DNA of 49,266 nucleotides. Source: Candidatus Kuenenia stuttgartensis. GTDB lineage: Bacteria > Planctomycetota > Planctomycetia > Planctomycetales > Planctomycetaceae. The number at the start of each line of letters is the position of its first letter. Position 1 is the stretch's first letter. The stretch is from the NCBI GenBank assembly GCA_945861465.1, contig CAMAVB010000022.1:1-49266 (forward strand), written 5' to 3'. The position numbers and the translations under genes were made by a program. Positions 34,360 to 43,914 of this stretch are shown here, piece after piece. The notes beneath the pieces are model-generated. The model did not search any database, was not told the origin of the DNA, and saw only the letters and a program-made list of their open reading frames with translations.

Positions 34360-35466
34360 TTGATTCACATTGCATACGTCATTCCAACACTCGACCAGTC
34401 TGGTGCGGAACGACAGCTCACCCTGCTGGCGAGCAGTCTGCCGCGAGCGACGTATGCTGTGCGTGTGATTGCGCTGCAGCGTGGCGGGCCGTATTTGAAG
34501 TCATTGACAGATGTCGGAATTGATGTGCGCGTCCTGGGGAAACGATTTCGCCTGGATCCGTGGACTTTGTATCGGCTGCGTCAGGAACTGCGGTCGTTTC
34601 AGCCTGACATTGTGCAGTCTTTTTTATTCGCGGCAAACTCCTATGTACGGGTGCCCGGGATCACACCGTCAACGGCGAAAATCGTCGTGTCTGAACGATG
34701 CGTTGACAGTTGGAAAAGTGGCTGGCAGATGCGTCTGGATCGGCGGCAGATTCCGCGCACGAACGCCATGACAGCAAATTCGGAAAGTGTCGCCGACTTC
34801 TACGCTGGCATTGGTGTTCCGCGTGATCTGATTACCGTCATTCCGAACGCATTGCCGATGGCCGAACCTCGCTATTCAAGGCAACAAGCGCGAGAAATCC
34901 TGGGACTGACGAATGATCATCGGGTTGTCGGTTTCGTCGGACGCCTGGCACCTCAGAAGCGGCTGCACGATGTCATCTGGGCGTTTCAGTTGCTGCATCA
35001 ACTGGTTGAGAATGCGCGGCTCGTCCTGATCGGCTCTGGTCCGGAACGGGACGCGCTTTCGGAACTGGCGACGAACTTCGGTTGCCGCGATCGCGTCGTC
35101 TTTGCAGAACATCGCGAGGATGCGTTCGCGTTGATGGCAGCGTTTGATGCTTTCATCCTGGCGAGTGATTTCGAAGGCATGTCCAACAGTCTCATGGAAG
35201 CGATGTCGCTTGGCCTGCCTTGCATTGTCAGTGACATCTCCGCAAATCGCGAACTTATCACCGACGGCGAAACGGGGCTGCTGTTTCCATTAGGCAAGTG
35301 TCCGGATCTCGCGAAACTTGCAGCGAGAGTGCTGTTGGATACCGCACTTGCGGATCGACTCGGTCAGGCCGCACGTGAACGCATCGCAACTCAACACAAA
35401 GTGGGGCAAATGGTCGCGGCCTATGAATCATTGTATCGGAGGTTGTTGAATTCTTCGGCTTCATGA
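34360..35466 (+). CDS. GT4-family glycosyltransferase
   Basis: The 368-aa protein has the GT-B fold of family 4: IAYVIPTLDQSGAERQLTLLAS at the N terminus, the central VVGFVGRLAPQKRLHDVI, and the donor-binding E-x7-E segment DFEGMSNSLMEAMSLGLPCIVSD near residue 268. It should transfer a sugar from a nucleotide donor to an envelope polysaccharide or glycan. The start is TTG at 34360 (the residue before IHIAY). There is no membrane segment. It stands alone, so it is not part of a visible polysaccharide cluster. Confidence 0.9.
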   Translation: MIHIAYVIPTLDQSGAERQLTLLASSLPRATYAVRVIALQRGGPYLKSLTDVGIDVRVLGKRFRLDPWTLYRLRQELRSFQPDIVQSFLFAANSYVRVPGITPSTAKIVVSERCVDSWKSGWQMRLDRRQIPRTNAMTANSESVADFYAGIGVPRDLITVIPNALPMAEPRYSRQQAREILGLTNDHRVVGFVGRLAPQKRLHDVIWAFQLLHQLVENARLVLIGSGPERDALSELATNFGCRDRVVFAEHREDAFALMAAFDAFILASDFEGMSNSLMEAMSLGLPCIVSDISANRELITDGETGLLFPLGKCPDLAKLAARVLLDTALADRLGQAARERIATQHKVGQMVAAYESLYRRLLNSSAS

Positions 35467-35683
35467 CTTTGAAGTCCCAACTGCCAGATGTCACGCCCAC
35501 TTTACCCAGTTACCCAAATTTCAATGAATTGTTGACCCGGACCTGGAAATAAGATTCAAAAATTCAGGAGTTGCACTGCACAAAGGGATTTCCTGCCGGT
35601 AATCTCCTAACTTCTGCACTCAAGTTGATGGTGGTGCGGTTTGCAGTTTTTTCGCTTTGCACGATTTTCACGGAGGAGAAAAA

Positions 35684-35914
35684 ATGCGATTACAGCCGAG
35701 GAGCAGTCCTGAAACGGACCGCTGTATGGATTTGATTCACCAGTTGGCCAGTGTTGTCGTGCGAGATCTCTGCGTCGATGTCGGCTTTGAAACGGTTATT
35801 CTGACAGGTCGCGCCGATTCATGGCACGGCAAGCAGGTTGCAACTTCGGCCGCGCGCAGTATGTATCCAGAACATCGTATCGAAAATCTGTTGGAGGTCA
35901 CGACTGTTCGTTGA
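35684..35914 (+). CDS. Small BON-like protein
   Basis: The 76-aa protein starts MRLQPRSSPETDRC at ATG 35684, behind a strong GGAGG site. The C-terminal half (VDVGFETVILTGRADSWHGKQVATSAAR..IENLLEV) follows the pattern of a BON domain: strand, G-turn, helix, strand. It has no signal peptide, so if it is a BON protein it is cytoplasmic. BON domains bind phospholipids or partner proteins. The match is by pattern only. Confidence 0.6.
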   Translation: MRLQPRSSPETDRCMDLIHQLASVVVRDLCVDVGFETVILTGRADSWHGKQVATSAARSMYPEHRIENLLEVTTVR

Positions 35915-36113
35915 CATCGTATTTATTGCCTGAATGGATACAATCGAGCCTGTGACGCTGCTGAAGGACGCCAGTTCTTTCGTGACGTTGCGGGCTCATT
36001 TTGTTGTCTGCCTTGAATTATGGTCGTCGACCGTACCCGGTGCAGGATTTATACCTCTCGCGATTGAGGATGGCACGATCGTCTGACTGCGTGGGCAACG
36101 CCCCGCACAGTGG

Positions 36114-36141
36114 ATTTCAAATCTCAAATCTCAAATCTCAA
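36114..36141. repeat. Four 7-bp tandem repeats
   Basis: The unit ATCTCAA is repeated four times (the first reads ATTTCAA). The 299-bp gene-free stretch 35915-36213 holds this and no other structure I can name. It could vary in length by slippage and lies about 70 bp before the beta-helix gene. Confidence 0.75.
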
Positions 36142-36213
36142 ATAGAACGATCGCGGCCCGCTGGGCACGCGGTGAACCGAGTCAATGCCGACCGCGTGGG
36201 GTAGAACTGAATC

Positions 36214-37614
36214 ATGACGCAGGCCAGCGATTTTGGAGCCACCGGAGACGGAGTCACTGATGACACCGCTGCACTTCAACATGCGATTGATGAAGGTGTC
36301 GGTGAATTGGTTCTGCCACGAGGTGACTATCGCATCACGCAGCCTGTGGTTATCAATCTTGCCACGACGGGGCGCACGTCAATCCGTGGTGAAGGTGGAA
36401 CCTGCCGTGTTCTGATGGAAGGCCGGGGGCCGGCTTTTTCGTTTGTCGGCACCCACGCAGCGTCGGCTGATCCAACGACATTTCGTGACTCCGAATGGAC
36501 TCATGAACGCATGCCGATGATCAGCCAACTGGAGATCGTCGGTCAGCATGCCGAGGCCGACGGCATCCAGATCGAAGGCGTCATGCAGCCCGTGATCACA
36601 GGTGTCCTCCTGCGCAAACTGCGTCATGGAATTCGCATCACGGGGCGCGCCCGCAATGTCCTGATCAGTCATTGCCACATTTATCACAATCTGGGCGTTG
36701 GCATCTATCTGGACGGCGTCAACCTGCACCAGACAATCATCAGTGCATCGCATATCAGTTACTGCCGACTTGGTGGCGTGCGGATTGAACGCAGTGAAAT
36801 CCGTAACCTGCAGATCACCGGCAACGACATCGAGTACAACAACAACGCCAATCACAAGGTTCCGGATGCAGACGGCGTTCCGACGGCGGAAATCTGGCTG
36901 GATGCAAGTGAAGGCAGCATTCGAGAAGCCACGATCTGCAGCAATACCATCCAGGCAACCTACAGCCCCAACGGAGCCAATATCCGGATCATTGGTCAGC
37001 CGCAGGAGCCAAACGCGAAGGTCGGCATGATCGCGATCAGTGGCAACCTGATTGGCAGCCAGTGGAATAACATCCATGTTTCGTCTGCCCAGGGAGTCAC
37101 GATTTCCGGCAATTCCGTGTATTCCGGACATAATCGCAATCTGTTGATGGAAGACTGTTCTCAAATGGTTGTGGGCAACAACTGTTTCGGCCACAACGCC
37201 GATTACGGCATCGAGAAGGAACTCTGTACCGGCGTGACTCTTAAGAACTGTCGCGATTCAATTTTTACCGGAAATGTTCTGCAGGACTGCCAGAGCGGTC
37301 GTCATCTGTTTCCGACCGCACCGGAATTGCAGCGCGAGGCCCTGCTGGAACTGTTTGACTGCCGCAACGTGATCATCAGCAGCAACCAGATTCTGGACTC
37401 GGCTCCGTACGGAATACGTCTCGCCAATTGCCGCGACATCACGCTGAATGCGATGGTCGTGTCGGACCGTCGTTTGCCGCCATTGCAGAAGTCTGCTGTC
37501 TACTGGACCGGTACCGTCGGTCGCAGCATGATCACGGCATCGACTTTCGGGCCGTGTACAGAACAGACACTGGTGACGGACGAAGACCCCTTGGTCGCGA
37601 ATTGTCTGACGTGA
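36214..37614 (+). CDS. Right-handed parallel beta-helix protein (pectate lyase_3-like)
   Basis: The 466-aa protein begins FGATGDGVTDDTAALQHAI, the standard opening of Pectate_lyase_3/glycosyl hydrolase 28-like proteins. Beta-helix rungs with repeated N-x-I and I-x-G-N patterns follow (ITGNDIEYNN; ISGNSVYSG; VVGNNCFGHN). Such proteins cleave or bind polysaccharides. No signal peptide is visible, unlike most planctomycete relatives, so the protein may act inside the cell or the start may be wrong. ATG at 36214 is used. It is convergent with the lipoprotein gene. Confidence 0.85.
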   Translation: MTQASDFGATGDGVTDDTAALQHAIDEGVGELVLPRGDYRITQPVVINLATTGRTSIRGEGGTCRVLMEGRGPAFSFVGTHAASADPTTFRDSEWTHERMPMISQLEIVGQHAEADGIQIEGVMQPVITGVLLRKLRHGIRITGRARNVLISHCHIYHNLGVGIYLDGVNLHQTIISASHISYCRLGGVRIERSEIRNLQITGNDIEYNNNANHKVPDADGVPTAEIWLDASEGSIREATICSNTIQATYSPNGANIRIIGQPQEPNAKVGMIAISGNLIGSQWNNIHVSSAQGVTISGNSVYSGHNRNLLMEDCSQMVVGNNCFGHNADYGIEKELCTGVTLKNCRDSIFTGNVLQDCQSGRHLFPTAPELQREALLELFDCRNVIISSNQILDSAPYGIRLANCRDITLNAMVVSDRRLPPLQKSAVYWTGTVGRSMITASTFGPCTEQTLVTDEDPLVANCLT

Positions 37615-37621
37615 CTTTAAC

Positions 37622-38332
37622 TCAGTGTTTTGGCAGGGGGATGCTGAGGGTTTCCAGTTTGCGAGGCGAAGGGTTTTGTTCACCGGGCGATTGTTCGCCC
37701 GATTTCGCTGCCACGTCGGAAACGATCCTGTTCTGCCGCACAAATCCACGGGTTGCCGCGCCCGACTGCGATCCATCCTTTTTTCCGTGGAGCAGCACTT
37801 CTGTTGTGCGCGTTGAGACGATGCGACCGTCGTCCAGCACGAGTTCCACTTTCAACCCGCAGTGAACCGCATTCCTGTGTTTCTGCATGTAAGGGATAAA
37901 CACGCCGTAAGAATGGCCGAACGTGCCCATAGACCTATGAGCATCCCATGCGTCAGGTTCAAACGAAAACGTGTGCAACAATTCAGGATCGTCATCTGAA
38001 TCCGCCTTGTAATTGTCATATTCGTAGATGTTGACCTTGCCGCAGACCCGCGCACCGGTCTCGCAGCCTGATCCGAAAAACAGGATCTGACCTGCGAAGC
38101 CGCGTGCGTTCTTGTCGTCAACCCCTGTGCCGGTTGTGGGCTCCCACAGCGCAACCACCCGTGCGACATTTTTTTCAATTCGCGGATGGCCGACAAGGCT
38201 GCCTGGATCTTTCACCAGCACAGACGGATCATGAATCAGCGCCGTCGATGATGCGCAACCGCAGACCATGACCGTGACCGTGACCATGACCAGGGTCGCG
38301 GCCACCAAACTGCTGAATGCGAACTGTCTCAT
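37622..38332 (-). CDS. Lipoprotein of unknown function
   Basis: The 236-aa protein has a signal peptide ending in the lipobox VMVCGC|ASS. The mature part has no domain I recognise; it carries the segment VCGKVNIYEYDNYKADSDDDPE, which suggests an adhesion or binding fold. ATG at 38332 follows GGGAG. Copy A4 of family A lies in its upstream region. Further upstream frames are repeat-derived and were not used. It is 112 bp downstream of the secretin gene on the same strand. Confidence 0.7.
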   Translation of the reverse strand: MRQFAFSSLVAATLVMVTVTVMVCGCASSTALIHDPSVLVKDPGSLVGHPRIEKNVARVVALWEPTTGTGVDDKNARGFAGQILFFGSGCETGARVCGKVNIYEYDNYKADSDDDPELLHTFSFEPDAWDAHRSMGTFGHSYGVFIPYMQKHRNAVHCGLKVELVLDDGRIVSTRTTEVLLHGKKDGSQSGAATRGFVRQNRIVSDVAAKSGEQSPGEQNPSPRKLETLSIPLPKH

Positions 38333-38350
38333 GATCAAACTCCCGGGCAA

Positions 38351-38447
38351 ACAATAACGACTTCCGGACGTGGGGCACGTTTGTAACGTGCCCGGCACGA
38401 TGGAATCGGCACGATGGAATCGTGCCCCACTTCTGTCTCAGGTCTAA
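38351..38447 (+). repeat. Family A element, copy A4, overlapping the secretin stop
   Basis: Read on the + strand it lacks the first 15 bp, has a duplicated GGCACGATGGAATC module (38392-38420) and ends CTGTCTCAGGTCTAA. On the minus strand the reverse of that end is TTAGACCTGAGACAG; the TAG inside it is the stop codon of the secretin (38444-38446). The repeat end therefore supplies, or replaced, that stop. Confidence 0.8.
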
Positions 38448-41400
38448 GGGCGGTCAACATCCGGTTCCAGCAGGTCCTCGATCGGCATTTCAGGAGTCAG
38501 GATCGTGCCTTCATCCGGAGTCCAGGCCGACGGCAAAGTCGATCCTGGCACGCTGTAAAGCGGGCCATGAAGTTCCTCTGCATCCGATTCGATAAAGTGC
38601 AGTCGTTCAGATTCGACCTGTTTGATCAGTTCCGAATCAACATCGCTCAGCACGATACGGGGCGTCAAAAAGATCAGCAGTTCCGTGCGCGACGTCGTCG
38701 TGCCGTCATAGCGAAACGCTTTGCCAACAATCGGCAGATCTCCCAGCCAGGGCACTTTGCGTTCAGACGTTCCATCACTTTTCGTGATCATCCCGCCGAT
38801 GACGATGGTTTGCCCGTTTGGAACATTCACCGTCGTGACCGCTTGTGACTGGTTGATAATGGGCGATTCAACTGCGGTACCCGTTGCCGCGTCCACGAAA
38901 ACCGGAACGCCGACCGGTGCCAGAGAACTTTTGTCCGCAAAGACGTTCATCGCAATCATGCCATCTGGTGTAATGCGAGGAGTCACTCGCAGGGTGATCC
39001 CGACCTGCTGGTAGTCGATGTTTGGATTCGTACTGTTCACCGTCTGTGTGACACCATTCACAATCGGGACACTTTGCCCGACAGTTACATACGCTTCGTT
39101 ATTATGTGTCGTACGAACCTGCGGTCGACTCAGAATCTGGACAGTCCGACGTGAAGAAAGTGCCCGCAGCAACACACTCACGGCATCAGACTGCGCCGAG
39201 AACACAAACCCGCCAAAGCCCGCGTCTGCGTTGGATCGTCCCAGCGAAAAGTTACTCAAGCCCTGAGTCGCAACACTGCCAGGAAAGGTTCCCGCTCCGC
39301 TGTTGTTTCCCAAAGGTCCGGTCGAGTTAAAGTTCAACCCCGGCGTCCTGACAGAAGTCGTGGTGCCAGTCGTCGTGGCGGTTAAGCTGCGAGCCAGCAG
39401 CAGTGGATCCTGCAGGCCGAGCTCAATGCCGAACTCGTCCGTCGAATCCAGAGTCACTTCCACAATCAGAGCCTGAATGACGACTTCCGGCGGCTGAGCA
39501 TCAAGCGCTTCGATGACCTGAACGACCGTATCGAAGTACTGAGGCGATGCACCGACAATCAACGAGTTGCTGTTCAGGTCAGCCGTGACTACGACTTCTT
39601 TGCGAATTCGTTCGACGTTGCTGAACAAATCTGCGCCGCTCTGCAAAAGAGCCTGCTGTTGCGTCAGATAATCCAGGATGGTTGCCGCAACCTGGTCTGC
39701 CGGAGCGTTTCGCAACGGGATGACGGTGATCATCTGCTGACTGGTGTTTTCTGTGGCACTCGCGTCCAGTCGCAGCAGGATTGCTTCAACCACACTCAAT
39801 GATTCGGCGCTGCCGACTGCCAGCACGGAGTTTGTGCGAAGGTCCGCCGAAAAACGCAGTGGAATGAGGCTGCTTGATGAACCTTCGGTTCCCGCCAGCT
39901 GAATCCCCAGCTGTTCCTCCTGATTCGTGCTCTCAAACATTGTCGTCAGAGTATCGACCGACTGCTGAGCGTCGGCGTTGGTCAGGGTGAAGACCTTGAT
40001 TTCTGAGGTTGCTCCGGGTGCCTGATCCAGGGCCGCAATCAATGCCTCCATCAAATGCATGCTGGATTCAGGAGCGGTGACCAGCAGACTATTCGAACGT
40101 GCGTCAAAGTTGACTCGAACGTCGGCCAGAATTCCCGATCGAATCAGATCACGGACTCCGCCAGTCGTCGTCAGAAACTCCAGTGCCACAGACTTGCTGG
40201 TTCGCAGCTCCTGAGCACCCTGAGTCTGCCCGCCTGCGCCGCCCTGACCTGTTTGGGTCTGCTGCGGTGGATTGATCACGGCCTGAATTGCCAGCGTGAT
40301 GGTTGTGCTTAACTCTTCAGCAACGGCATTCTTGAGTTGAATGACCTGCAGGCGATTCACTGCGTCCGGTGCGTCTTTATCGATGCCTTCGATCAGCCTT
40401 TTCACTTCTGCCAATTCGCTTGGTCGCCCCTGTACGATCACAGAGTTTGTTCGCACGTCAGCAATCGCCCGCACATTTGTTCCGAGACCCTCACGTTCGG
40501 CGTAGAACGTGGTGAGCGCTGTCACCACTTGAGATGCGATCGCACTCTTCAACGCGAACACTTCAAATTCAAAGTCCGGGGAGAGCGGCTGATCGAGTTC
40601 CTTCGCCAAATCCAGAATCGACGTTCGTTCAATCTCAGACGAAATAATCAGGATTGCGTTCGGCTGTACGACGGGAATAAAAGCGGCCGTCTTTCGCGCT
40701 GTGCCGCCACGCTGACGAAGTTCCGTCAGTTGCTCGTAAACGCTGGTCAGCAGCGTCGCAAAGGCTTCTGAGTCGATGTTTTCGAGCGTCAGGACATGAA
40801 TCGCCGGCAATGAACCGACGCTCATTTTCTCCAATCGCCGAATAATCTCCTGCACTTTTTCTACGTCGGCTTCATTTCCCTTCAGGATCAGGACGCCAAT
40901 ATCCTGCATGGCCTGAATATTGACTTCTCCTCGCAGATTGATCGCTGGGGTCCCGTCTTCAGCGGATGGATCCTGGCGGAGCGTCGTTCCGCTCGCGTCC
41001 GGGGCCGTTTCGTCAGCCATTGAGACGAGTTGATGAATCTGGTCACTGAGCTGCTTCGCAGTCTCGCCTTTGATGCCATTGTTCGGCAGCACTTTGACGA
41101 TCTCTTCACCGTCCACGTCGGCAGGCTGGTCGAGGATGGTGACTAGCTTCAGCAGCTGAGTCATGCGAGATGCCGGAGCTTCAATCAATACTCGATTGGT
41201 CTCGCGGTCGATGCCGATGCGAAAGAGCGGAGGCATGGCTTTATTCGCCGTACCATCTTCTGCGCGAACGCAAACGGAGAACGTCGGCAACCCGTCGATC
41301 CCCTGCTCCTGCGTCACGATTTGATCTTTGTATGCGACGTAGATTTTGCGAGTCAGATCGACGACATTCGCGTTTTCAAGTTCGACGGCTCGGACCGTCG

Positions 41401-42178
41401 TCGGCCCCTGGACCTTTGTTTCGACTGGCTCGTCACCAACGGCTGGACTTTCCTGTGAAACTGGTCGGATCCGCGTACTTAAGTCGTCCTCTGCAGAATC
41501 CTGATCGCTGGATCCCGCAGTCTGCTGAATACGACTCGGACGCGTGCGTGGCGATCTGACAAAACCGCGTGTCGGACGTGAATTCTCTCGCGCTGGTTCA
41601 AGGCGATCAAGTCTCGGTTCCAACAGCGGTTTGGCCCTGCCGTCTTCTGCAGCATCGGTGTTTGGACTCGACGCCGATTTCGAACCGATCCGCTTGTCCA
41701 TGGAGCCAGAACGTTCAGCGACGGATTCAGGTTCCTGCGCGATTCGTGGACGAGCGTATTCCGTGCGTGCCTTGTCCAGATTCAACACCACCAGAAACTG
41801 CTTTTGCCGCAGGAGCCGATAGCCCTGTGGCTCAAGTTCGCTGTTGAGAATGCGAACGGCATCATCCACATCGTAGTTGCGCTTGTCCTTCCGTGCGAAG
41901 CGGCCGGGCGGGACTTTATCCATCACCAACGTCAGCTCGTTGTGCTTCGCCAGATCCTGCAGCACGCGGTTCCATGTGGCATCGTAATAGTTGATGCGAA
42001 AGCCGTCCTCGACGTCCTCGACGTCATTGACATCGCTCGTTTCCGTACCTTCCAGTGCCTGACGGAAGGAGCGCGCTTCTTCTTCAGACGCGGACAGCCC
42101 GTTGTACTGATTAAGGAGCAGGCAAACTGCGGTCGCTGACCCAAGAATCCCTGCTGCTAGCAAGCCGTGACGTTTCAC
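38444..42178 (-). CDS. Giant secretin (GspD/PilQ family) with about seven N1-like modules
   Basis: The 1244-aa protein has a membrane-export helix, an N0-like domain near 58-135, a linker, then a run of N1-like KH modules. By their shared (I/V/F)-x-V-x-x-L-x-N/S motif I count seven, starting with VRAVELENANVVDL, EEIVKVLPNNGIK, IHVLTLENIDSE, FEVFALKSAIAS, LQVIQLKNAVAEE, IKVFTLTNADAQ and ITVIPLRNAPAD. The secretin barrel is at the C terminus (VGITLRVTPRI; GGMITKSDGTSERKVPWLGDLP). Typical type II secretins have three such modules in about 650-700 aa. A channel spanning an unusually wide periplasm or linking to a large assembly is inferred. No pilus or secretion ATPase lies nearby. Confidence 0.92.
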   Translation of the reverse strand: MKRHGLLAAGILGSATAVCLLLNQYNGLSASEEEARSFRQALEGTETSDVNDVEDVEDGFRINYYDATWNRVLQDLAKHNELTLVMDKVPPGRFARKDKRNYDVDDAVRILNSELEPQGYRLLRQKQFLVVLNLDKARTEYARPRIAQEPESVAERSGSMDKRIGSKSASSPNTDAAEDGRAKPLLEPRLDRLEPARENSRPTRGFVRSPRTRPSRIQQTAGSSDQDSAEDDLSTRIRPVSQESPAVGDEPVETKVQGPTTVRAVELENANVVDLTRKIYVAYKDQIVTQEQGIDGLPTFSVCVRAEDGTANKAMPPLFRIGIDRETNRVLIEAPASRMTQLLKLVTILDQPADVDGEEIVKVLPNNGIKGETAKQLSDQIHQLVSMADETAPDASGTTLRQDPSAEDGTPAINLRGEVNIQAMQDIGVLILKGNEADVEKVQEIIRRLEKMSVGSLPAIHVLTLENIDSEAFATLLTSVYEQLTELRQRGGTARKTAAFIPVVQPNAILIISSEIERTSILDLAKELDQPLSPDFEFEVFALKSAIASQVVTALTTFYAEREGLGTNVRAIADVRTNSVIVQGRPSELAEVKRLIEGIDKDAPDAVNRLQVIQLKNAVAEELSTTITLAIQAVINPPQQTQTGQGGAGGQTQGAQELRTSKSVALEFLTTTGGVRDLIRSGILADVRVNFDARSNSLLVTAPESSMHLMEALIAALDQAPGATSEIKVFTLTNADAQQSVDTLTTMFESTNQEEQLGIQLAGTEGSSSSLIPLRFSADLRTNSVLAVGSAESLSVVEAILLRLDASATENTSQQMITVIPLRNAPADQVAATILDYLTQQQALLQSGADLFSNVERIRKEVVVTADLNSNSLIVGASPQYFDTVVQVIEALDAQPPEVVIQALIVEVTLDSTDEFGIELGLQDPLLLARSLTATTTGTTTSVRTPGLNFNSTGPLGNNSGAGTFPGSVATQGLSNFSLGRSNADAGFGGFVFSAQSDAVSVLLRALSSRRTVQILSRPQVRTTHNNEAYVTVGQSVPIVNGVTQTVNSTNPNIDYQQVGITLRVTPRITPDGMIAMNVFADKSSLAPVGVPVFVDAATGTAVESPIINQSQAVTTVNVPNGQTIVIGGMITKSDGTSERKVPWLGDLPIVGKAFRYDGTTTSRTELLIFLTPRIVLSDVDSELIKQVESERLHFIESDAEELHGPLYSVPGSTLPSAWTPDEGTILTPEMPIEDLLEPDVDRP

Positions 42179-42433
42179 TGGCGCATTCCTTTGAAAAGGA
42201 AACTTTCAAAGTACCCCCAGACAGCCATCCGATCCGTGCAGCAGAATTTGCCCTGCGTGAATTCCCAATCCTTCACGCACAGCATCTTGCAGGAGGCACC
42301 AGCTGAGTATGACTCGTGGCGCGATTCTCCTGAATAGACAGGATGGACTGATCCTGCTGAGATATCGGACTTTGCGGGCTGTGACGATGAGTCCGGTTTT
42401 AACGGTTTTTCGGATTGCTCCGTCGGCGCAGCG

Positions 42434-42461
42434 AAAAACGCCGATTGATACCAATCGGCGT
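42434..42461 (-). terminator. Rho-independent terminator of the small membrane-protein gene
   Basis: Read on the minus strand, a 9-bp stem ACGCCGATT/AATCGGCGT with a 6-nt loop is followed by TTTTT. It lies 34 bp after the stop of the gene at 42496-43050. The rest of the interval 42179-42495 shows nothing else. Confidence 0.75.
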
Positions 42462-42495
42462 CTGGAGATTTTTGAAATTCGCTGTGGCCGCAGGA

Positions 42496-43050
42496 CTATG
42501 GACTGGCGACAACTGCGTCGTCGTCGTTGTCAAGGGTCAGTGCAAGCGTTGCAGCAACGGCACCACCGATCAACAGGACGCCTAACCCAGTTTTCCAGGC
42601 TCCCTGATGGCCGGAAGCGAATCCTTCGCCACAGCCTTCTTCGCTGCCGTCGCCACACTGGCCGCGGACGACTTCTTCATCGATCACAATCGCCATGCGG
42701 GAAACAGCGGCTGGCGGAGCAGCCGTGTTGCTCCAGAACCGCACGGGCTGCTTTGTGGCTCCCAATTGGACTGTATGTGCACCATTTCGCAGCCCTTGCA
42801 CGGCGAACTGACCTCGTTCATCACTTACGGCTGTCGCAATCACATGCTCTTCGTGCAGCACCCGCACCGGCAAACCGGCAACCGCCACACCGCTTTGATT
42901 AAGAACGCTGCCCGCGAGGACGCCTTCCTGTCCCAACAGATAGTCGGATGACCGAATGACGACAGTTTCTGATGCCAGCAATGGCGACCCGACCAGCATC
43001 GTCAAGGACAGCAACAGGCTGACACTACGGCGGAATGACTTGAATCTCAT
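42496..43050 (-). CDS. Exported protein with carboxypeptidase-regulatory-like domain
   Basis: The 184-aa protein has a signal peptide (SVSLLLSLTMLVGSPLLASE). A carboxypeptidase-regulatory-like beta-sandwich follows: GVLAGSVLNQSGVAVAGLPV then AVSDERGQFAVQGLRNGAH. A C-terminal membrane helix (TGLGVLLIGGAVAATLALTL) ends in an acidic tail. It is upstream of the giant secretin on the same strand, 317 bp away behind its own terminator, so a joint role is not implied. Such domains often help protein-protein contacts at the cell surface. Confidence 0.75.
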   Translation of the reverse strand: MRFKSFRRSVSLLLSLTMLVGSPLLASETVVIRSSDYLLGQEGVLAGSVLNQSGVAVAGLPVRVLHEEHVIATAVSDERGQFAVQGLRNGAHTVQLGATKQPVRFWSNTAAPPAAVSRMAIVIDEEVVRGQCGDGSEEGCGEGFASGHQGAWKTGLGVLLIGGAVAATLALTLDNDDDAVVASP

Positions 43051-43349
43051 TTCATATCCCCTCGGAAATTAATGTGTACTTTTGATCATAAGTCAGGGGA
43101 CAAGTGACTGTCGTTCGCAGCAAAATCCGCCGTGTCATTGTCAGCAGCGATTGCAGAATCGACAATAGCCCCGAGAAGATCAAATTTATCGTCGTTATCC
43201 GAGTTTTTCGGGTCTTCGGGAGATCCGATTCGACTCGAAAATCCATGAATATCCGAACTGTCGTTACAATTTCCTGCGAGAGTTCCGATCTGGAAGGCTG
43301 GGGAAACTCTGATGCGTTTCAATTCACTGGAACCGAAAGCAAAACCATC

Positions 43350-43772
43350 GTGATTCTCAAATGGCTGCAACTGCTAAGCCGGTCAGTACTTCCCACGTCT
43401 GCGAGGCCGGACGCGCTTCTACTACGGTTTGCAAGACAGCGTGAGTCGCTTCAGCGGCAATATTTCGAACGGGCATCCTCCACCGGACTTCCACGCGGCC
43501 TGCATTGGCTGAGTTGCGAATGGCTGCCAGCTCAGATTCTGCTCCGCGACCGCGCGACGAAGCAGCCAAATCTGCTGGTTTCGATCAACCTGCGATTTGA
43601 AGCAATCTCAGGCGGTGATATGGAAGAGGTTGCCGCCGTCAATAACATTAGGGATGCGTGTGCCGTTTTCCAATGGCAAAATAACGCATGGACGACTTCC
43701 GGTCGCACTCTGTTCAATATGAACCCAGAAGAGGCCAGACAACGTCTCGCCGCATCGTACGAGGCAATCTGA
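43350..43772 (+). CDS. Hypothetical protein
   Basis: A 140-aa reading frame starting at GTG 43350 contains a coherent C-terminal half (ILLRDRATKQPNLLVSINLRFEAISGGDMEEVAAVNN..AWTTSGRTLFNMNPEEA) that looks like a real folded protein. The region before it has poor coding character, so the start is uncertain (an ATG at 43245 is possible). I do not recognise the family. Interval 43051-43349 shows nothing else, other than promoter space for the divergent genes. Confidence 0.5.
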   Translation: MILKWLQLLSRSVLPTSARPDALLLRFARQRESLQRQYFERASSTGLPRGLHWLSCEWLPAQILLRDRATKQPNLLVSINLRFEAISGGDMEEVAAVNNIRDACAVFQWQNNAWTTSGRTLFNMNPEEARQRLAASYEAI

Positions 43773-43790
43773 GTTGCTGGCTCCGTGTCC

Positions 43791-43914
43791 TAAGGACTGA
43801 GACAGAAATGAGTGGCGCACGATTCCATCGTGCGCGCTCGATTCCATCGTGCCGGGCACGTTACAAACGTGCTCCACGTCTGCAAGACGACCGTTTTTTC
43901 GCGAGCGGTCCTTA
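43791..43914 (-). repeat. Family A element, copy A5
   Basis: It starts TAAGGACTGAGACAGAAAT 18 bp after the stop of the hypothetical gene. It carries a partial extra GATTCCATCGTGC module and ends GAGCGGTCCTTA. The last bases run straight into family B copy B3, forming a composite repeat block. Confidence 0.85.

Noticed and set aside
35914-35945. TTGACA and TACAAT promoter-like pair before the beta-helix gene
   Set aside because: The spacing is about 22 bp, too wide for a sigma-70 promoter.
36379-37194. Minus-strand open frame of 271 codons
   Set aside because: Antisense to the beta-helix gene, with no recognisable domain.
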